Positions 21,238 through 30,319 of a DNA stretch of 64,000 nucleotides are shown here, one piece after another. Positions within the stretch are counted from its first letter, which is position 1; each line of letters begins with the position of its first letter. This stretch comes from Myxococcales bacterium (GTDB taxonomy: Bacteria; Myxococcota_A; Polyangia; Haliangiales; Haliangiaceae), in assembly GCA_016706545.1 (NCBI GenBank), contig JADJJK010000032.1:1-64000 (forward strand). Direction: 5' to 3'. The translations under genes and the position numbers were made by a program. The notes under the pieces are model-generated. The model made no database searches. It had not been told where the DNA came from and saw nothing but the letters and a program-made list of their open reading frames with translations.

Positions 21238-22596
21238 ATGATGAACATCCGTCGTTTTGTCCCCTGCGCGCTTCGCGGCGCGCTCCTGGCGACCTTGGCC
21301 CTTACCCTGACCGCGACCGCAAGTCACGCCCAGGTCGGCCCCGCCGCTCCGCCGGTGGCGCCCACGCCCGAGCTCTCGTCGTCGCAGCCCGCGCCCGAGA
21401 CCCCGACCGCCGAGCCGCCCCCGGTGGTGGCCGAGCCCGCCCCCGTCGTGGAGGCCCAGCCGGAGCCGGTGGCCACCGTCAAGGACGCCCAGGCCTCGAA
21501 GGACCAAAAGCCCGCCGTCCACGTCACCTACGACAAGGGCTTTGTCCTCGCCAGCGAAGATGACAAGTTCGAGACCCGCATCGCGCTGCGCACGCAGTTT
21601 CGCTTCGAGTCCTCCCGCCCCACCGAGGACGGCTCGGAGTTCTTGTCGCGCACGTACATCGCGCGCGCGCGCCTGCAGCTCGAGGGCCACGTCTACGGCA
21701 AGGACAACCGCTACAAGCTCGAGACCTCGCTTGGCGACCGCGGCAGCTTCACCTTCGTGCGCGATGCGTACCTGGAGCACAAGTTCTCGTCGGTGTGGCT
21801 GCGCGTCGGTCAGTGGAAGCGCCCCCACAACCGGCAGGAGCTGGTGTCGGACTTCTCGTCCGTGTTCAACGAGCGCGCGGTGACCGCTGACTTCGTCGGC
21901 GGTGGACGCGACATGGGCCTGGCCCTGCACAACGACTACGAGAAGTCTCCCGAGGGGCTCGAGTGGGTGGTGGGCGTGTTCAACGGGTTCTCCGGCGGCG
22001 CTGATCGCCCAGCCTTGACCACGACGTGTACCGCCAACGCGACGACCGGCGCCATCACCTGCCGCAACGCCACCCCCCCGCCATCCACCCTGGTGGCGCG
22101 CGCTGGCTGGAACGTCGGCAAGATCAAGGGCTACTCCGAAGGTGACCTGGAGGGCGGCCCGCTGCGCGTGGCCGTCGGCGCCAGCTACAAGCTCAACCTC
22201 GCCAACTTCGACAAGGGCGCCCAGTCCTCGGTGAGCAAGAACTTCTCCCACAGCGCCCAGGCCGATGTCCTGCTCAAGAGCAACGGCCTCGACGTGCTGG
22301 CGGCGGTCTACGTGCAGAAGCTCGCCGGCGGCGACACCGAGCTGGGCGCGCTCCTGCAAGGTGGCTACTTCGTGACGCCCAAGCAGCTTCAGCTCGCCGG
22401 CCGGTTTGCGTTCCACCAGGCTCCTGGCGATCGCAACCAGCTCGAGGGCCGCGTGGCGGTCAACTACTACCTCGCGGGTCATTCGTACAAGCTGGCCAGC
22501 GACGCCGGCTTTCTGCAGCTCACCGGAGAGGACGCCATGGGCGTCAAGGACAAGGCGGATCTGCAGGCGCGCGTGATGGCGCAGATGACGTTCTGA
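21238..22596 (+). CDS. phosphate-selective-type outer-membrane porin (OprO/OprP family)
   Basis: 452-residue outer-membrane beta-barrel protein. The start is ATG 21238 with an excellent RBS (aaggag, six bases upstream). It has a Sec signal peptide ending in SHA-Q, then a Pro/Ala/Glu-rich periplasmic segment (residues 30-95). The barrel begins with VTYDKGFVLASEDDKFETRIALRTQ and shows alternating aromatic strands and RLQLEGHVYGKD...YLEHKF..VWLRVGQWKRP, typical of the porin O/P fold. It ends in Phe (MAQMTF), the usual signal for outer-membrane assembly. Anion or phosphate selectivity is family knowledge, not shown here. Confidence 0.82.
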   Translation: MMNIRRFVPCALRGALLATLALTLTATASHAQVGPAAPPVAPTPELSSSQPAPETPTAEPPPVVAEPAPVVEAQPEPVATVKDAQASKDQKPAVHVTYDKGFVLASEDDKFETRIALRTQFRFESSRPTEDGSEFLSRTYIARARLQLEGHVYGKDNRYKLETSLGDRGSFTFVRDAYLEHKFSSVWLRVGQWKRPHNRQELVSDFSSVFNERAVTADFVGGGRDMGLALHNDYEKSPEGLEWVVGVFNGFSGGADRPALTTTCTANATTGAITCRNATPPPSTLVARAGWNVGKIKGYSEGDLEGGPLRVAVGASYKLNLANFDKGAQSSVSKNFSHSAQADVLLKSNGLDVLAAVYVQKLAGGDTELGALLQGGYFVTPKQLQLAGRFAFHQAPGDRNQLEGRVAVNYYLAGHSYKLASDAGFLQLTGEDAMGVKDKADLQARVMAQMTF

Positions 22597-22720
22597 TCGG
22601 ATGGTCGCCTCCAGCTCCTGAGCGTCGGCGCTGGCGCAGGATTGCGCGGCCCTTCACCAGGGCCTGCGTTCGTATCGGAGCATGCTAGGGTCCGCAAAAC
22701 CGTTAGCTCGAAAGCAACGC

Positions 22721-24667
22721 ATGCGAACCCAGTACCTTCTCCGCTCACGTCCGCTGGCCGTGGTCAGCGCTTCTCCGCTCGTGCGTGGGCTCTTGCTCGC
22801 GACGTGCCTCTGGTCCTGCGGCCCAGCGCGACCAGCGCCCCAGCCGGCCAGGCCTGCGGCGCGAGAACAGCCCGCCGGCGCATCCTCTGCTGCCTCTTCT
22901 GGCGCGACCGGCGCGACCGGCGCCGCCGCCGCGCAACCACCGACGCCGGCCTCGGTGGAGCAGCGCCGCAAGGCGCTCGCCGCGCTCCTGACCGAGCACT
23001 GGGAGTACACGCTGCGCGTGAGCCCTGAGCTCGCCAGCATCCTGGCGGACCGCCGCTACAACGACCAGTGGACGGATCTGTCCTCGGCGGCGATCCAGAA
23101 GCGGATCGCGGACACCCGGACCTTCCTCCAGCGCTTCGAGGCCATCGACCCCACCGACCTGCCGGAGCAAGAGGCGCTGAGCCACCGGCTGATGCTGCGC
23201 GACCTGCGCCAGTCGCTCGACAACGTCCGCTTCGAAGACTGGCTGATGCCGGTCAACCAGTTTGGCGGCGTCCACCTGGGCATCGCCAGCCTGCCGCCGA
23301 TGCTGGCGTTCGGGACCGTCAAGGACTACGAAGACTACCTGGCCCGGCTCGACAAGCTGCCGCTGGTGCTCGAGCAGGTGACCGCGCTCATGCGCGAGGG
23401 CATGGCCAAGAAGCTGATGCCGCCGCGCATCCTCCTGGTGCAGTGCGTGGAGCAAGCCGCTGCGCTGGCCCGCGGCAAGCCGGAGCGCAGCCCGTTCTAT
23501 GGGCCGGCCAAGCGCTTCGCCAAGGGCATCTCGCGCGCCGAGCAAGCGCGCCTGCGAGGACAGATCCTGGCGGCGGTGCGCGGCAAGGTGCAGCCGGCGT
23601 ACGCCGCGTTCGCGACGTTCTTGCAGGACACCTATGTGCCGCAGGGACGAGAAGATCCGGGGCTGTGGGCGCTCCCCGACGGCGCCGAGCGCTACGCCGC
23701 GCGCGTCAAGGAGGTCACCACCACCAACTTGAGCCCCGTGCAGATCCACGAGCTGGGCCGCGCCGAGGTGGCGCGGATCGAAGACGAGCAAGCGGAGATC
23801 GGCAAGAAGCTCGGCTTCGCCACGCTGGAGGCGTTCCGCAAGCACGTGCGCGGCAATCGCAAGCTGCGCTCCAAGAGCGCCGGCGAGATCCTCGCCCGCT
23901 ATCGCAGGCACACCGCGCAGATGACCAGCAAGCTACCCGAGCTCTTTGGCCGGCTGCCCAAGCAGCGCATGGAGATCCAGAAGACCGAGGCGTTTCGAGA
24001 GAAGCAGGCGGCCGGCGCGGAGTACCAGCAAGGCGCACCGGATGGCTCGCGCCCGGGCATGGTGAGGGTCAACACCTACCAGCCCCAGACGCGCCTGTGG
24101 ATCGACATGGAGTCCACCGCGTATCACGAGGGCGTGCCCGGCCATCACTTGCAGAACGCCATCCAGCAAGAGCTGACGGAGCTGCCGCCGTTTCGCCAGC
24201 AGGCAAACTACGTGGCCTACGGTGAGGGCTGGGCGCTGTACTCGGAGCGGCTGGGCAAGGAGCTTGGCTTCTACCAGGACCCCTACAGCGACTACGGGCG
24301 GCTACAAGACGAGATGCTGCGCGCCATCCGGCTCGTCGTGGACACCGGGTTCCACGCCAAGAAGTGGCAGCGCGACAAGGTGGTGCAGTTCTTCCGCGAG
24401 CACTCCACGATCGATGAGGTCTCCATCCAGGCGGAGACAGATCGCTACATCGCCATCCCAGGCCAGGCGCTGGGATACAAGGTCGGCCAGCTCACCATCC
24501 TGCGCTTGCGCGAGCAGGCGCAGCGCGAGCTCGGCAAGGCCTTTGACCTGCGCGCCTTCCACGACACGATCCTCGGCGCTGGCGCCTTGCCGCTCGAGAT
24601 CCTCGAGGAGCGCATCGCCGCCTGGATCGCCGCCCAGCAGGCGGCGACCGCGCCTGGCGGAGACTGA
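22721..24667 (+). CDS. DUF885-family lipoprotein, putative zinc peptidase
   Basis: About 648 residues. The start is uncertain between ATG 22721 and ATG 22682; the former begins directly with the signal peptide. The lipobox is in LLLATCLWSC, then comes a Pro/Ala linker. The domain has the DUF885 hallmarks: an MRVNTYQPQTRLWIDMEST segment, AYHEGVPGHHLQ (His-Glu-(x)n-His metal site) and YGEGWALYSERLG. The C-terminal SIQAETDRYIAIPGQALGYKVGQ completes the family pattern. Likely attached to the membrane on the periplasmic side. Peptidase activity is inferred from the metal motif. It is convergent with the oxidase gene, 20 bp apart. Confidence 0.85.
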   Translation: MRTQYLLRSRPLAVVSASPLVRGLLLATCLWSCGPARPAPQPARPAAREQPAGASSAASSGATGATGAAAAQPPTPASVEQRRKALAALLTEHWEYTLRVSPELASILADRRYNDQWTDLSSAAIQKRIADTRTFLQRFEAIDPTDLPEQEALSHRLMLRDLRQSLDNVRFEDWLMPVNQFGGVHLGIASLPPMLAFGTVKDYEDYLARLDKLPLVLEQVTALMREGMAKKLMPPRILLVQCVEQAAALARGKPERSPFYGPAKRFAKGISRAEQARLRGQILAAVRGKVQPAYAAFATFLQDTYVPQGREDPGLWALPDGAERYAARVKEVTTTNLSPVQIHELGRAEVARIEDEQAEIGKKLGFATLEAFRKHVRGNRKLRSKSAGEILARYRRHTAQMTSKLPELFGRLPKQRMEIQKTEAFREKQAAGAEYQQGAPDGSRPGMVRVNTYQPQTRLWIDMESTAYHEGVPGHHLQNAIQQELTELPPFRQQANYVAYGEGWALYSERLGKELGFYQDPYSDYGRLQDEMLRAIRLVVDTGFHAKKWQRDKVVQFFREHSTIDEVSIQAETDRYIAIPGQALGYKVGQLTILRLREQAQRELGKAFDLRAFHDTILGAGALPLEILEERIAAWIAAQQAATAPGGD

Positions 24668-24687
24668 GCGCTGGCAGCTCGGCGCTG

Positions 24688-25857
24688 CTAGCGCGCCGGG
24701 CTCTCGCCAAAGCGCGCGAGCCGCAGAAAGTCGATCGGCAGCGCGGTCTTGCGCTCGCAAGAGAGGTCTGCCAGGACCTCGCCGATCACGGTGGCGAACT
24801 TGAAGCCGTGTCCAGAGAAGCCAGCCGCCAGGCACACGTGGGGGTGCCGTGGGTGCAGGTCCACGACGAAGTCTTCGTCGGGCGTCATGGTGTAGAGGCA
24901 GCGCTTGGCATGCACCAGGCGCGGCGAGACCTCGGGCAGGTACGCGGAGATCGCCGCGGCGACCGCCTGGGGCACCTGCACCTGCGCACCTGCGTCCTTG
25001 GCGCCGTCTGCGTCAGGGCTGACCTCGGGGCCGGGCGCGTGCTCGCAGATCTTGGCGCCCCACGCGCCCCAGCGCGGAAAGCCGTACACGAAGTGCCCGT
25101 CCACATCGAACGCATACGCCGGCATGCCACGCTCCGCGGCCATCGCGTCGCCGGCGGAGAACCAGAGCTGATGAACCAGGTGCACGCGCAAAGGCAACGC
25201 CAGCTCTGACAGCGCGGCAGCCGCCCATGGCCCTGCGGTCACCACCAGGCGCGCCGCCAGGAAGCGGCCGTGTTCGGTGGTCACCGCAACGCCGTGCGCG
25301 TCGGCGCTCCACGACAGCACGCGCTCCCCAAAGCGCAGGGTCGCCCCGTGCCGGGTCGCCACCTCGGCGTGCGAGCGGACGCAGCGATCCACCTCCAGAA
25401 AGCCGGCGCCCGGCTCGAACATGCACACCATGTCGTCGGGCAGCGCCAGGGCCGGCCAGCGAGCGCGCACCTGCGCCGCAGACAGCTCCTGCACCGGCAC
25501 CGCGAGCTGACGGGCGGTGGCGAGGGCGCGAGCAAACGACGTGCCCGCGCCAGCGTCTTGCGCCGCGTCCGCCGTGGTGCAGAGCGCCAGCCCGCTTCGG
25601 TGCAAGAGCGAGGCGCCGACCTCCTCGCTCAGCTCGTCCCAGAGCTGGTACGCGCGCTCGAGCAGCGGCCCGTAGCGCGGGCTCTCGAAGTACGCCTTGC
25701 GGATGAGCCGGGTCTCGCCGTGCGAGGCGCCGCGGTCGTGGCCCTGCGCAAACTGCTCGAGGCCGAGCACGCGCTGGCCACGGCGCGCCAGGTGCGCCGC
25801 AGCCGCGGTGCCCATCCCACCAAGCCCGAGCACGATGACGTCGTACGAAGCTGTCAT
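24688..25857 (-). CDS. FAD-dependent sarcosine oxidase / N-methyltryptophan oxidase-like protein
   Basis: 389 residues from ATG 25857 (an extra MEAL is possible). The dinucleotide-binding motif YDVIVLGLGGMGTAAAAHLARRG is followed by the GASHGETRLIRKAYFE segment characteristic of monomeric sarcosine oxidases and SolA. A C-terminal VCLAAGFSGHGFKFATVIGEVLADL carries the FAD-contact glycines. A Cys for covalent flavin attachment is expected in that family in the ...P.KRCLYTMTPDEDFVVD segment, and a Cys is present there. It oxidises an N-methylated amino acid; the substrate is not determinable. Confidence 0.85.
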   Translation of the reverse strand: MTASYDVIVLGLGGMGTAAAAHLARRGQRVLGLEQFAQGHDRGASHGETRLIRKAYFESPRYGPLLERAYQLWDELSEEVGASLLHRSGLALCTTADAAQDAGAGTSFARALATARQLAVPVQELSAAQVRARWPALALPDDMVCMFEPGAGFLEVDRCVRSHAEVATRHGATLRFGERVLSWSADAHGVAVTTEHGRFLAARLVVTAGPWAAAALSELALPLRVHLVHQLWFSAGDAMAAERGMPAYAFDVDGHFVYGFPRWGAWGAKICEHAPGPEVSPDADGAKDAGAQVQVPQAVAAAISAYLPEVSPRLVHAKRCLYTMTPDEDFVVDLHPRHPHVCLAAGFSGHGFKFATVIGEVLADLSCERKTALPIDFLRLARFGESPAR

Positions 25858-25989
25858 GAGTGCCTCCACTTTCCCCCGCAGGCCCCGGCTTTTGAACCCG
25901 CCAGCGAGGCTTTCTCGCGGCGGTCAGGACCGCGCTTCTGCCGTGGCCATCTCGCGCTTGCCCAGTGTACTCTCCAGAGCCAGACCGAC

Positions 25990-28900
25990 GTGACCTCCGG
26001 GACCCTGCCGGCAAGGCCAACCGATATCGACGAGTTTCGACTGATCCGGATCCTCGGCAGCGGCGGCATGGGCGCGGTGTACCTGGCGCACGACACGATC
26101 CTCGATCGCTCGGTGGCGCTCAAGCTCATGCGCGTGGGCGCCAGCGAGGAGCACCGCCTGCGGTTTCTCACCGAGGCGCGCGCGCTGGCGCGCCTGGATC
26201 ACCCCAACGTGGTCTCCATCTTCCGCGCTGGCGTCGCCGCTGGCGGCGAGCCCTACCTGGTGCAGGAGCTGGTGGCCGGCTCGTCAGTGGACCGCGCCAC
26301 GTTGCCGGTGTCGCCACGGCGCGCGCTGGAGCTAGCGCTCGGTATCGCGCGTGGCCTCGCCGCGGCGCACCGCCGTGGCGTGCTCCACCGCGACATCAAG
26401 CCCAGCAACATCATGATCGACGACACGGGCACGCCGCGGCTGCTCGACTTTGGGCTGGCCAAGCTCACGGGCGCCGCGCCACCGGCGAGCGCCCGCCCCC
26501 ATCCCCCGGGCCACCGAGCCGATGTGGACCACCCAGACGATCGCCCCCCGGCGCGCGTCGCCCCGAAGCCAGCGGCCAGCCCGCTCGCCACCACCCTGCA
26601 AACGCGCCTGCCACGCCCAAGCGACGCCGCTCGCCCAGCAGGGTCCACCGACGCCCCGCGCCTGGCGGCCGAGGAGCGCTCGCCACCGACGCCCCCCAGC
26701 GCTCCCGACCTCGCCGTCACCGCCGACCTGCCTGCCGCGCCTGTCGCGCCCCTCGCCGTCACCGCCGACCTGCCGGCCGCGCCTTCCGCGCTCCTCGCCG
26801 TCACCGCCGACCTGCCTGCCGCGCCTTCCGCGCCCCTCGCCGTCACCGCCGACCTGCCGGCCGCGCCTCCGTCGGCTGCTACCGATCGCCTGCTCGCCGA
26901 TGGACCCGTGCCGCAGGGCTCCCCTGAGGATCCCACCAGCGCCGGCGCCATCCTCGGCACCCCGCGCTACATGGCGCCCGAGGTGTGGCGCGGTGAGCCC
27001 GCGAGCTTGCGCAGTGACCTCTACTCGCTGGGCGCGGTGTTCTACGAGCTGCTCACCGGGGAGCCTCCGTATCTGCAGCCGGACCTGGAGTCGCTGCAGC
27101 GCGCGGTCCTCGAGGGCGCGCCAGCGCCGCCGGTCGCGGCGCGCGTGAGCGGCCTCGACGCAGACTTCGCGGAGCTCGTCACGCGATGCCTGGCGCGACA
27201 AGCCAGCGATCGCCCGCAGTCCGCCGACGAGGTCGTGTTCCAGCTAGAGCGCATCGCCGCTGGCGCACCGCCGATCCCCGAGGGCAGCCCATACCGTGGC
27301 CTGTCCCCGTTCGAGGCCGAGCAGCGTGCGCTGTTCTTCGGCCGCGGCCCGGAGATCAGCGCCATCGTCGATCGCCTGCGCGGCGCCTCGCTGGTGGTGG
27401 TCACCGGCGACTCCGGCATCGGCAAGTCCTCGCTGTGCCGCGCTGGCGTGCTCCCCGCGGTGGCCGCTGGCGCGCTCGAGGTCGGCGGCAGCTCGCGACG
27501 ATGGCAGACCCGCGTGATCTCGCCCGGTCCGCGCCCCGCGTCGGCGCTCCTGGCTGCGCTTGGCCTCGCCGAGTCCGCTGAGCCCAGCGCCCAGGCCGAT
27601 CCCGCCGCGCCCGCCGCGCCCGCCGCGCCCGCCGCGCCCGCCGCACCGACCGATCCCGCCGCACCCGCTGCACCCGCCACACCCGCCGAGCTCGCCGGCG
27701 ACGCGCAGCCCCTGGCCCAGCGGCTCGCGCGGCGCTTCGCCGGAGGCACGACGGGCGTCCTCTGTCTGATCGATCAGGCCGAGGAGCTGGTGACCCAGAG
27801 CCAGCCAGCGCAGGCCGCGCGCGCCGGCGACCTGCTCGCCAGCATCGCCGAGGGCATCCCCGGCGTGAAGGTGCTCGTCGCCGTCCGCGGCGACTTCCTG
27901 ACCCGCGTCGCGGCGCTGCCGGGCGTGCGCGGCTCGCTGACCGACAGCTTGCACCTGGTGCGCGGCCTCTCTCCTGAAGACGCGCGCGCGGTGGTGGTCG
28001 AGCCCGCCCGCGCCAAGGGGGTTCGCTTCGAGACCGAGGCGATGGTGCAGTCGCTGGTGGACTCCATCCTCGAGAGACCGGCGGCCCTGCCCCTCTTGCA
28101 GTTCGCGCTGGCCGAGCTATGGGGCCACCGCGACATCGAGCGCGCGGTGATCCCGGCGCGCGCGCTCACCGAGATCGGGGGCGTCGCTGGCGCGCTGGCG
28201 AGCCACGCTGACCGCGTGTTGACCGCGCTCGGCGGCCCTGAGCGCATCGCCGCCCGCCGGGTGCTGCTGGCCCTGGTGTCCGGAGAGCGCACGCGCCGGA
28301 GCTGCGCGCGCGGCGAGCTCCTGGGCGGCGGCGACAGCTCCGCTTCGGCCCGCGCGCTCGAGGCCCTGGTGCGCGGCCGGCTGGTCGCGGCGCGCGACGT
28401 CGCGGATGGAGATCCGGTGTACGAGCTGGCACACGAGTCGCTGCTGTCGGCCTGGGGCACCTTGCGCGGCTGGCTCGACGACGCGGCCGGCCAGCGCGGC
28501 ATCCGCACGCGGCTTGGCGCGGCCGCCGATGAGTGGCATCGGCTCGGCCGGCGGCGAGAGCTCCTGTGGAAGCGCTCACAGCTCACCGAGACCGCGCAGC
28601 TCACCGAGCTGACCCAAGGGGACCGCGCCTTCCTCGACGCCAGCCGCGCGGCCGCCAGGCGCCGCGTCGCGCTGGCGGTGGCGCTGACCGCGGCCATCCC
28701 CGCCGCCGCCGCCTTGACCTGGTGGAGCGCGTCGTACCGCGAGCGGGAGCGCCGCGAGCTCCTGGTGGACCAGCGCCGCGCCGACGCCGACGCCGCCATG
28801 CAGCGCGCCCACGCCGCGCTCACCGAGGCCCACGGCCTGCGCGCCGAGGCCACCGCCAGGTTCCGAGGCGCCGCGGCCCCCAAGCTGCGCTCCGACGTCC

Positions 28901-30306
28901 CCGAGGTCGCGCAGGCGCTGTCCCGCCACTATCGGGAGCAGCAGGAGGCGCGCAACCGCCAGTGGAGCCAGGGCGAGCGCCGCTTCGAGGACGCGAGGAA
29001 CGCCATGCGCGAGGCCGCGCGCATCCTCGAGAGCGCGCGCGAGCTGGGTGCGCGCAGATCCGAGCTCGCCAGCTCGCTGGCCGACGTGATGATGGAGCAG
29101 CTCACGCTGGCCGACTTCTTCGGCGACGCGGCGGCCATCGAGGATCTCGAGCCACGCCTGGCCACCTACGACGACGGCCGGCGCCTCGCCCGCTGGCGCC
29201 AGAGGACCGCGTTGCTGGTGCGCGCCAGCGGCGCCACCAGCATCGAGCTCCAGCGCTACCAGACTGGCGAGGGCGGGCGGCTCGCCGAGGAGCACGTCGC
29301 CCAGGAGGGCGGCGAGGCGCTGCGCGCCGAGGTGCCGCCTGGCTCGTACCGCGCCCGCGTCACCGCCCCCGGGATCGAGCCGGTGCTCTTGCCCTTCGTG
29401 GTCCGGCGCGAGCGCCCGGTCACCCTCGAGATCCAGCTCCCGCAGCCCGGGCAGGTGCCCCCGGGCTTCGTCTATGTCCCCGCGGGCGCCTTCCTGCGCG
29501 GGAGCGAAGACCACCAGCACCCGGATCTGGCCTGGATCCGACGCAGCTTCTTTGACGCTCCGCCGCGCCACGAGGAGGTCACCGGGCCCTATCTCATCGG
29601 CCGCTACGAGGTGACCTTCGCGGACTGGCTCCGCTACCTGCGCACGCTCGACCCTGCCCGCTTGGCGGCGCGCCGGCAGAGCGGCGACATCACCCAGGCG
29701 CGCAGCGTGCGACTCGACGGCGACGGCCGCGGCCCCTTCACGTTGACCCTGCGCCCGCTGGGCGAGGCGTTCTCGGCCGTCGAGGGGCAGCCGCTGGTGT
29801 TCCCGCGGCGCCAGCTACGTCAGCGAGTGCGCTGGGAGCTGACCCCGGCCGCGGGTATCAACCGAGAAGACGCCGAGGCCTTCGCTGCGTGGCTCGACCG
29901 CACAGGTCAGGTGCCGGGCGCGCGGCTGTGTACGCCGCTCGAGTGGGAGCGCGCGGCCCGCGGCGCCGATGGGCGTCGCTTTCCGCACGGCAACGACCTG
30001 CGGCCCAGCGACGCCAACATCGACGAGACCTACAGCCGAGAGGCGCTGAGCCCCGACGAGGTCGGCGCCCACCCAGCCAGCGTCTCGCCGTTTGGCGTGC
30101 ATGACCTGGCCGGCAACGCCTTCGAGCTGGTGACCAACGGCCCGCACGAGATCGAGATGCGCGGTGGTAGCTGGTGGAACGGCTCGCTGACCGCGACGGC
30201 CATGAACGTCACCGCCATCCAGCCCTCTCGCCGGGACCCGTACATCGGCGTCCGCCTGTGCGCCAGCGTGTCGCCGCGGCCAAAGGCTCGACGCCGCGCG
30301 CCATGA
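25990..30306 (+). CDS. Ser/Thr protein kinase - nSTAND NTPase - membrane segment - FGE-like domain fusion
   Basis: 1,438 residues from GTG 25990; the frame is open further upstream but over the antisense oxidase gene. The Hanks kinase domain has GSGGMGAVY (23-31), catalytic Lys45, HRDIKPSN with Asp135, and DFG at 153-155. GTPRYMAPE comes only at about 323. Between them an insertion of about 160 residues sits in the activation loop, including four 14-residue repeats. A STAND domain follows: FFGRGPE, Walker A GDSGIGKSS near 473, and CLIDQAEELVT, the nSTAND1 DQxEE motif. A coiled region flanks one membrane helix (about 894-913). The C-terminus (about 1157-1434) is a formylglycine-generating-enzyme fold (PAGAFLRGSE...GARLCTPLEWERAARG...GNAFELVTNG...RGGSWWNG). 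It lacks the catalytic cysteines of FGE, so it is probably a sensory or binding module. Confidence 0.88.
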   Translation: MTSGTLPARPTDIDEFRLIRILGSGGMGAVYLAHDTILDRSVALKLMRVGASEEHRLRFLTEARALARLDHPNVVSIFRAGVAAGGEPYLVQELVAGSSVDRATLPVSPRRALELALGIARGLAAAHRRGVLHRDIKPSNIMIDDTGTPRLLDFGLAKLTGAAPPASARPHPPGHRADVDHPDDRPPARVAPKPAASPLATTLQTRLPRPSDAARPAGSTDAPRLAAEERSPPTPPSAPDLAVTADLPAAPVAPLAVTADLPAAPSALLAVTADLPAAPSAPLAVTADLPAAPPSAATDRLLADGPVPQGSPEDPTSAGAILGTPRYMAPEVWRGEPASLRSDLYSLGAVFYELLTGEPPYLQPDLESLQRAVLEGAPAPPVAARVSGLDADFAELVTRCLARQASDRPQSADEVVFQLERIAAGAPPIPEGSPYRGLSPFEAEQRALFFGRGPEISAIVDRLRGASLVVVTGDSGIGKSSLCRAGVLPAVAAGALEVGGSSRRWQTRVISPGPRPASALLAALGLAESAEPSAQADPAAPAAPAAPAAPAAPTDPAAPAAPATPAELAGDAQPLAQRLARRFAGGTTGVLCLIDQAEELVTQSQPAQAARAGDLLASIAEGIPGVKVLVAVRGDFLTRVAALPGVRGSLTDSLHLVRGLSPEDARAVVVEPARAKGVRFETEAMVQSLVDSILERPAALPLLQFALAELWGHRDIERAVIPARALTEIGGVAGALASHADRVLTALGGPERIAARRVLLALVSGERTRRSCARGELLGGGDSSASARALEALVRGRLVAARDVADGDPVYELAHESLLSAWGTLRGWLDDAAGQRGIRTRLGAAADEWHRLGRRRELLWKRSQLTETAQLTELTQGDRAFLDASRAAARRRVALAVALTAAIPAAAALTWWSASYRERERRELLVDQRRADADAAMQRAHAALTEAHGLRAEATARFRGAAAPKLRSDVPEVAQALSRHYREQQEARNRQWSQGERRFEDARNAMREAARILESARELGARRSELASSLADVMMEQLTLADFFGDAAAIEDLEPRLATYDDGRRLARWRQRTALLVRASGATSIELQRYQTGEGGRLAEEHVAQEGGEALRAEVPPGSYRARVTAPGIEPVLLPFVVRRERPVTLEIQLPQPGQVPPGFVYVPAGAFLRGSEDHQHPDLAWIRRSFFDAPPRHEEVTGPYLIGRYEVTFADWLRYLRTLDPARLAARRQSGDITQARSVRLDGDGRGPFTLTLRPLGEAFSAVEGQPLVFPRRQLRQRVRWELTPAAGINREDAEAFAAWLDRTGQVPGARLCTPLEWERAARGADGRRFPHGNDLRPSDANIDETYSREALSPDEVGAHPASVSPFGVHDLAGNAFELVTNGPHEIEMRGGSWWNGSLTATAMNVTAIQPSRRDPYIGVRLCASVSPRPKARRRAP
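26710..26877 (+). repeat. four tandem 42-bp units inside the kinase activation loop
   Basis: Four in-frame 42-bp units (starts 26710, 26752, 26794, 26836), each beginning ctcgccgtcaccgccgac and encoding LAVTADLPAAP plus three variable Pro/Ala/Ser/Val/Leu residues. The unit lies between the DFG motif and the APE motif of the kinase. Near identity at DNA level suggests recent expansion. Confidence 0.85.
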
Positions 30307-30319
30307 GGCGACCTGCGCG

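Noticed and set aside
25270..25989. Open-frame extension of the kinase gene by 240 residues upstream
   Set aside because: It lies antisense to the sarcosine-oxidase-like gene and has shadow-frame composition; the GTG at 25990 places the kinase domain at a normal distance from the start.
27600..27690. Repeated gccgcgccc units as a regulatory repeat
   Set aside because: They encode an Ala/Ala/Pro linker in frame within the STAND region of the kinase fusion; no evidence for a separate function.
29458..30306. FGE-like domain as the maturase of the sulfatase-fold protein at 4306
   Set aside because: The putative substrate lacks the Cys to be converted, and the FGE-like domain lacks catalytic cysteines.
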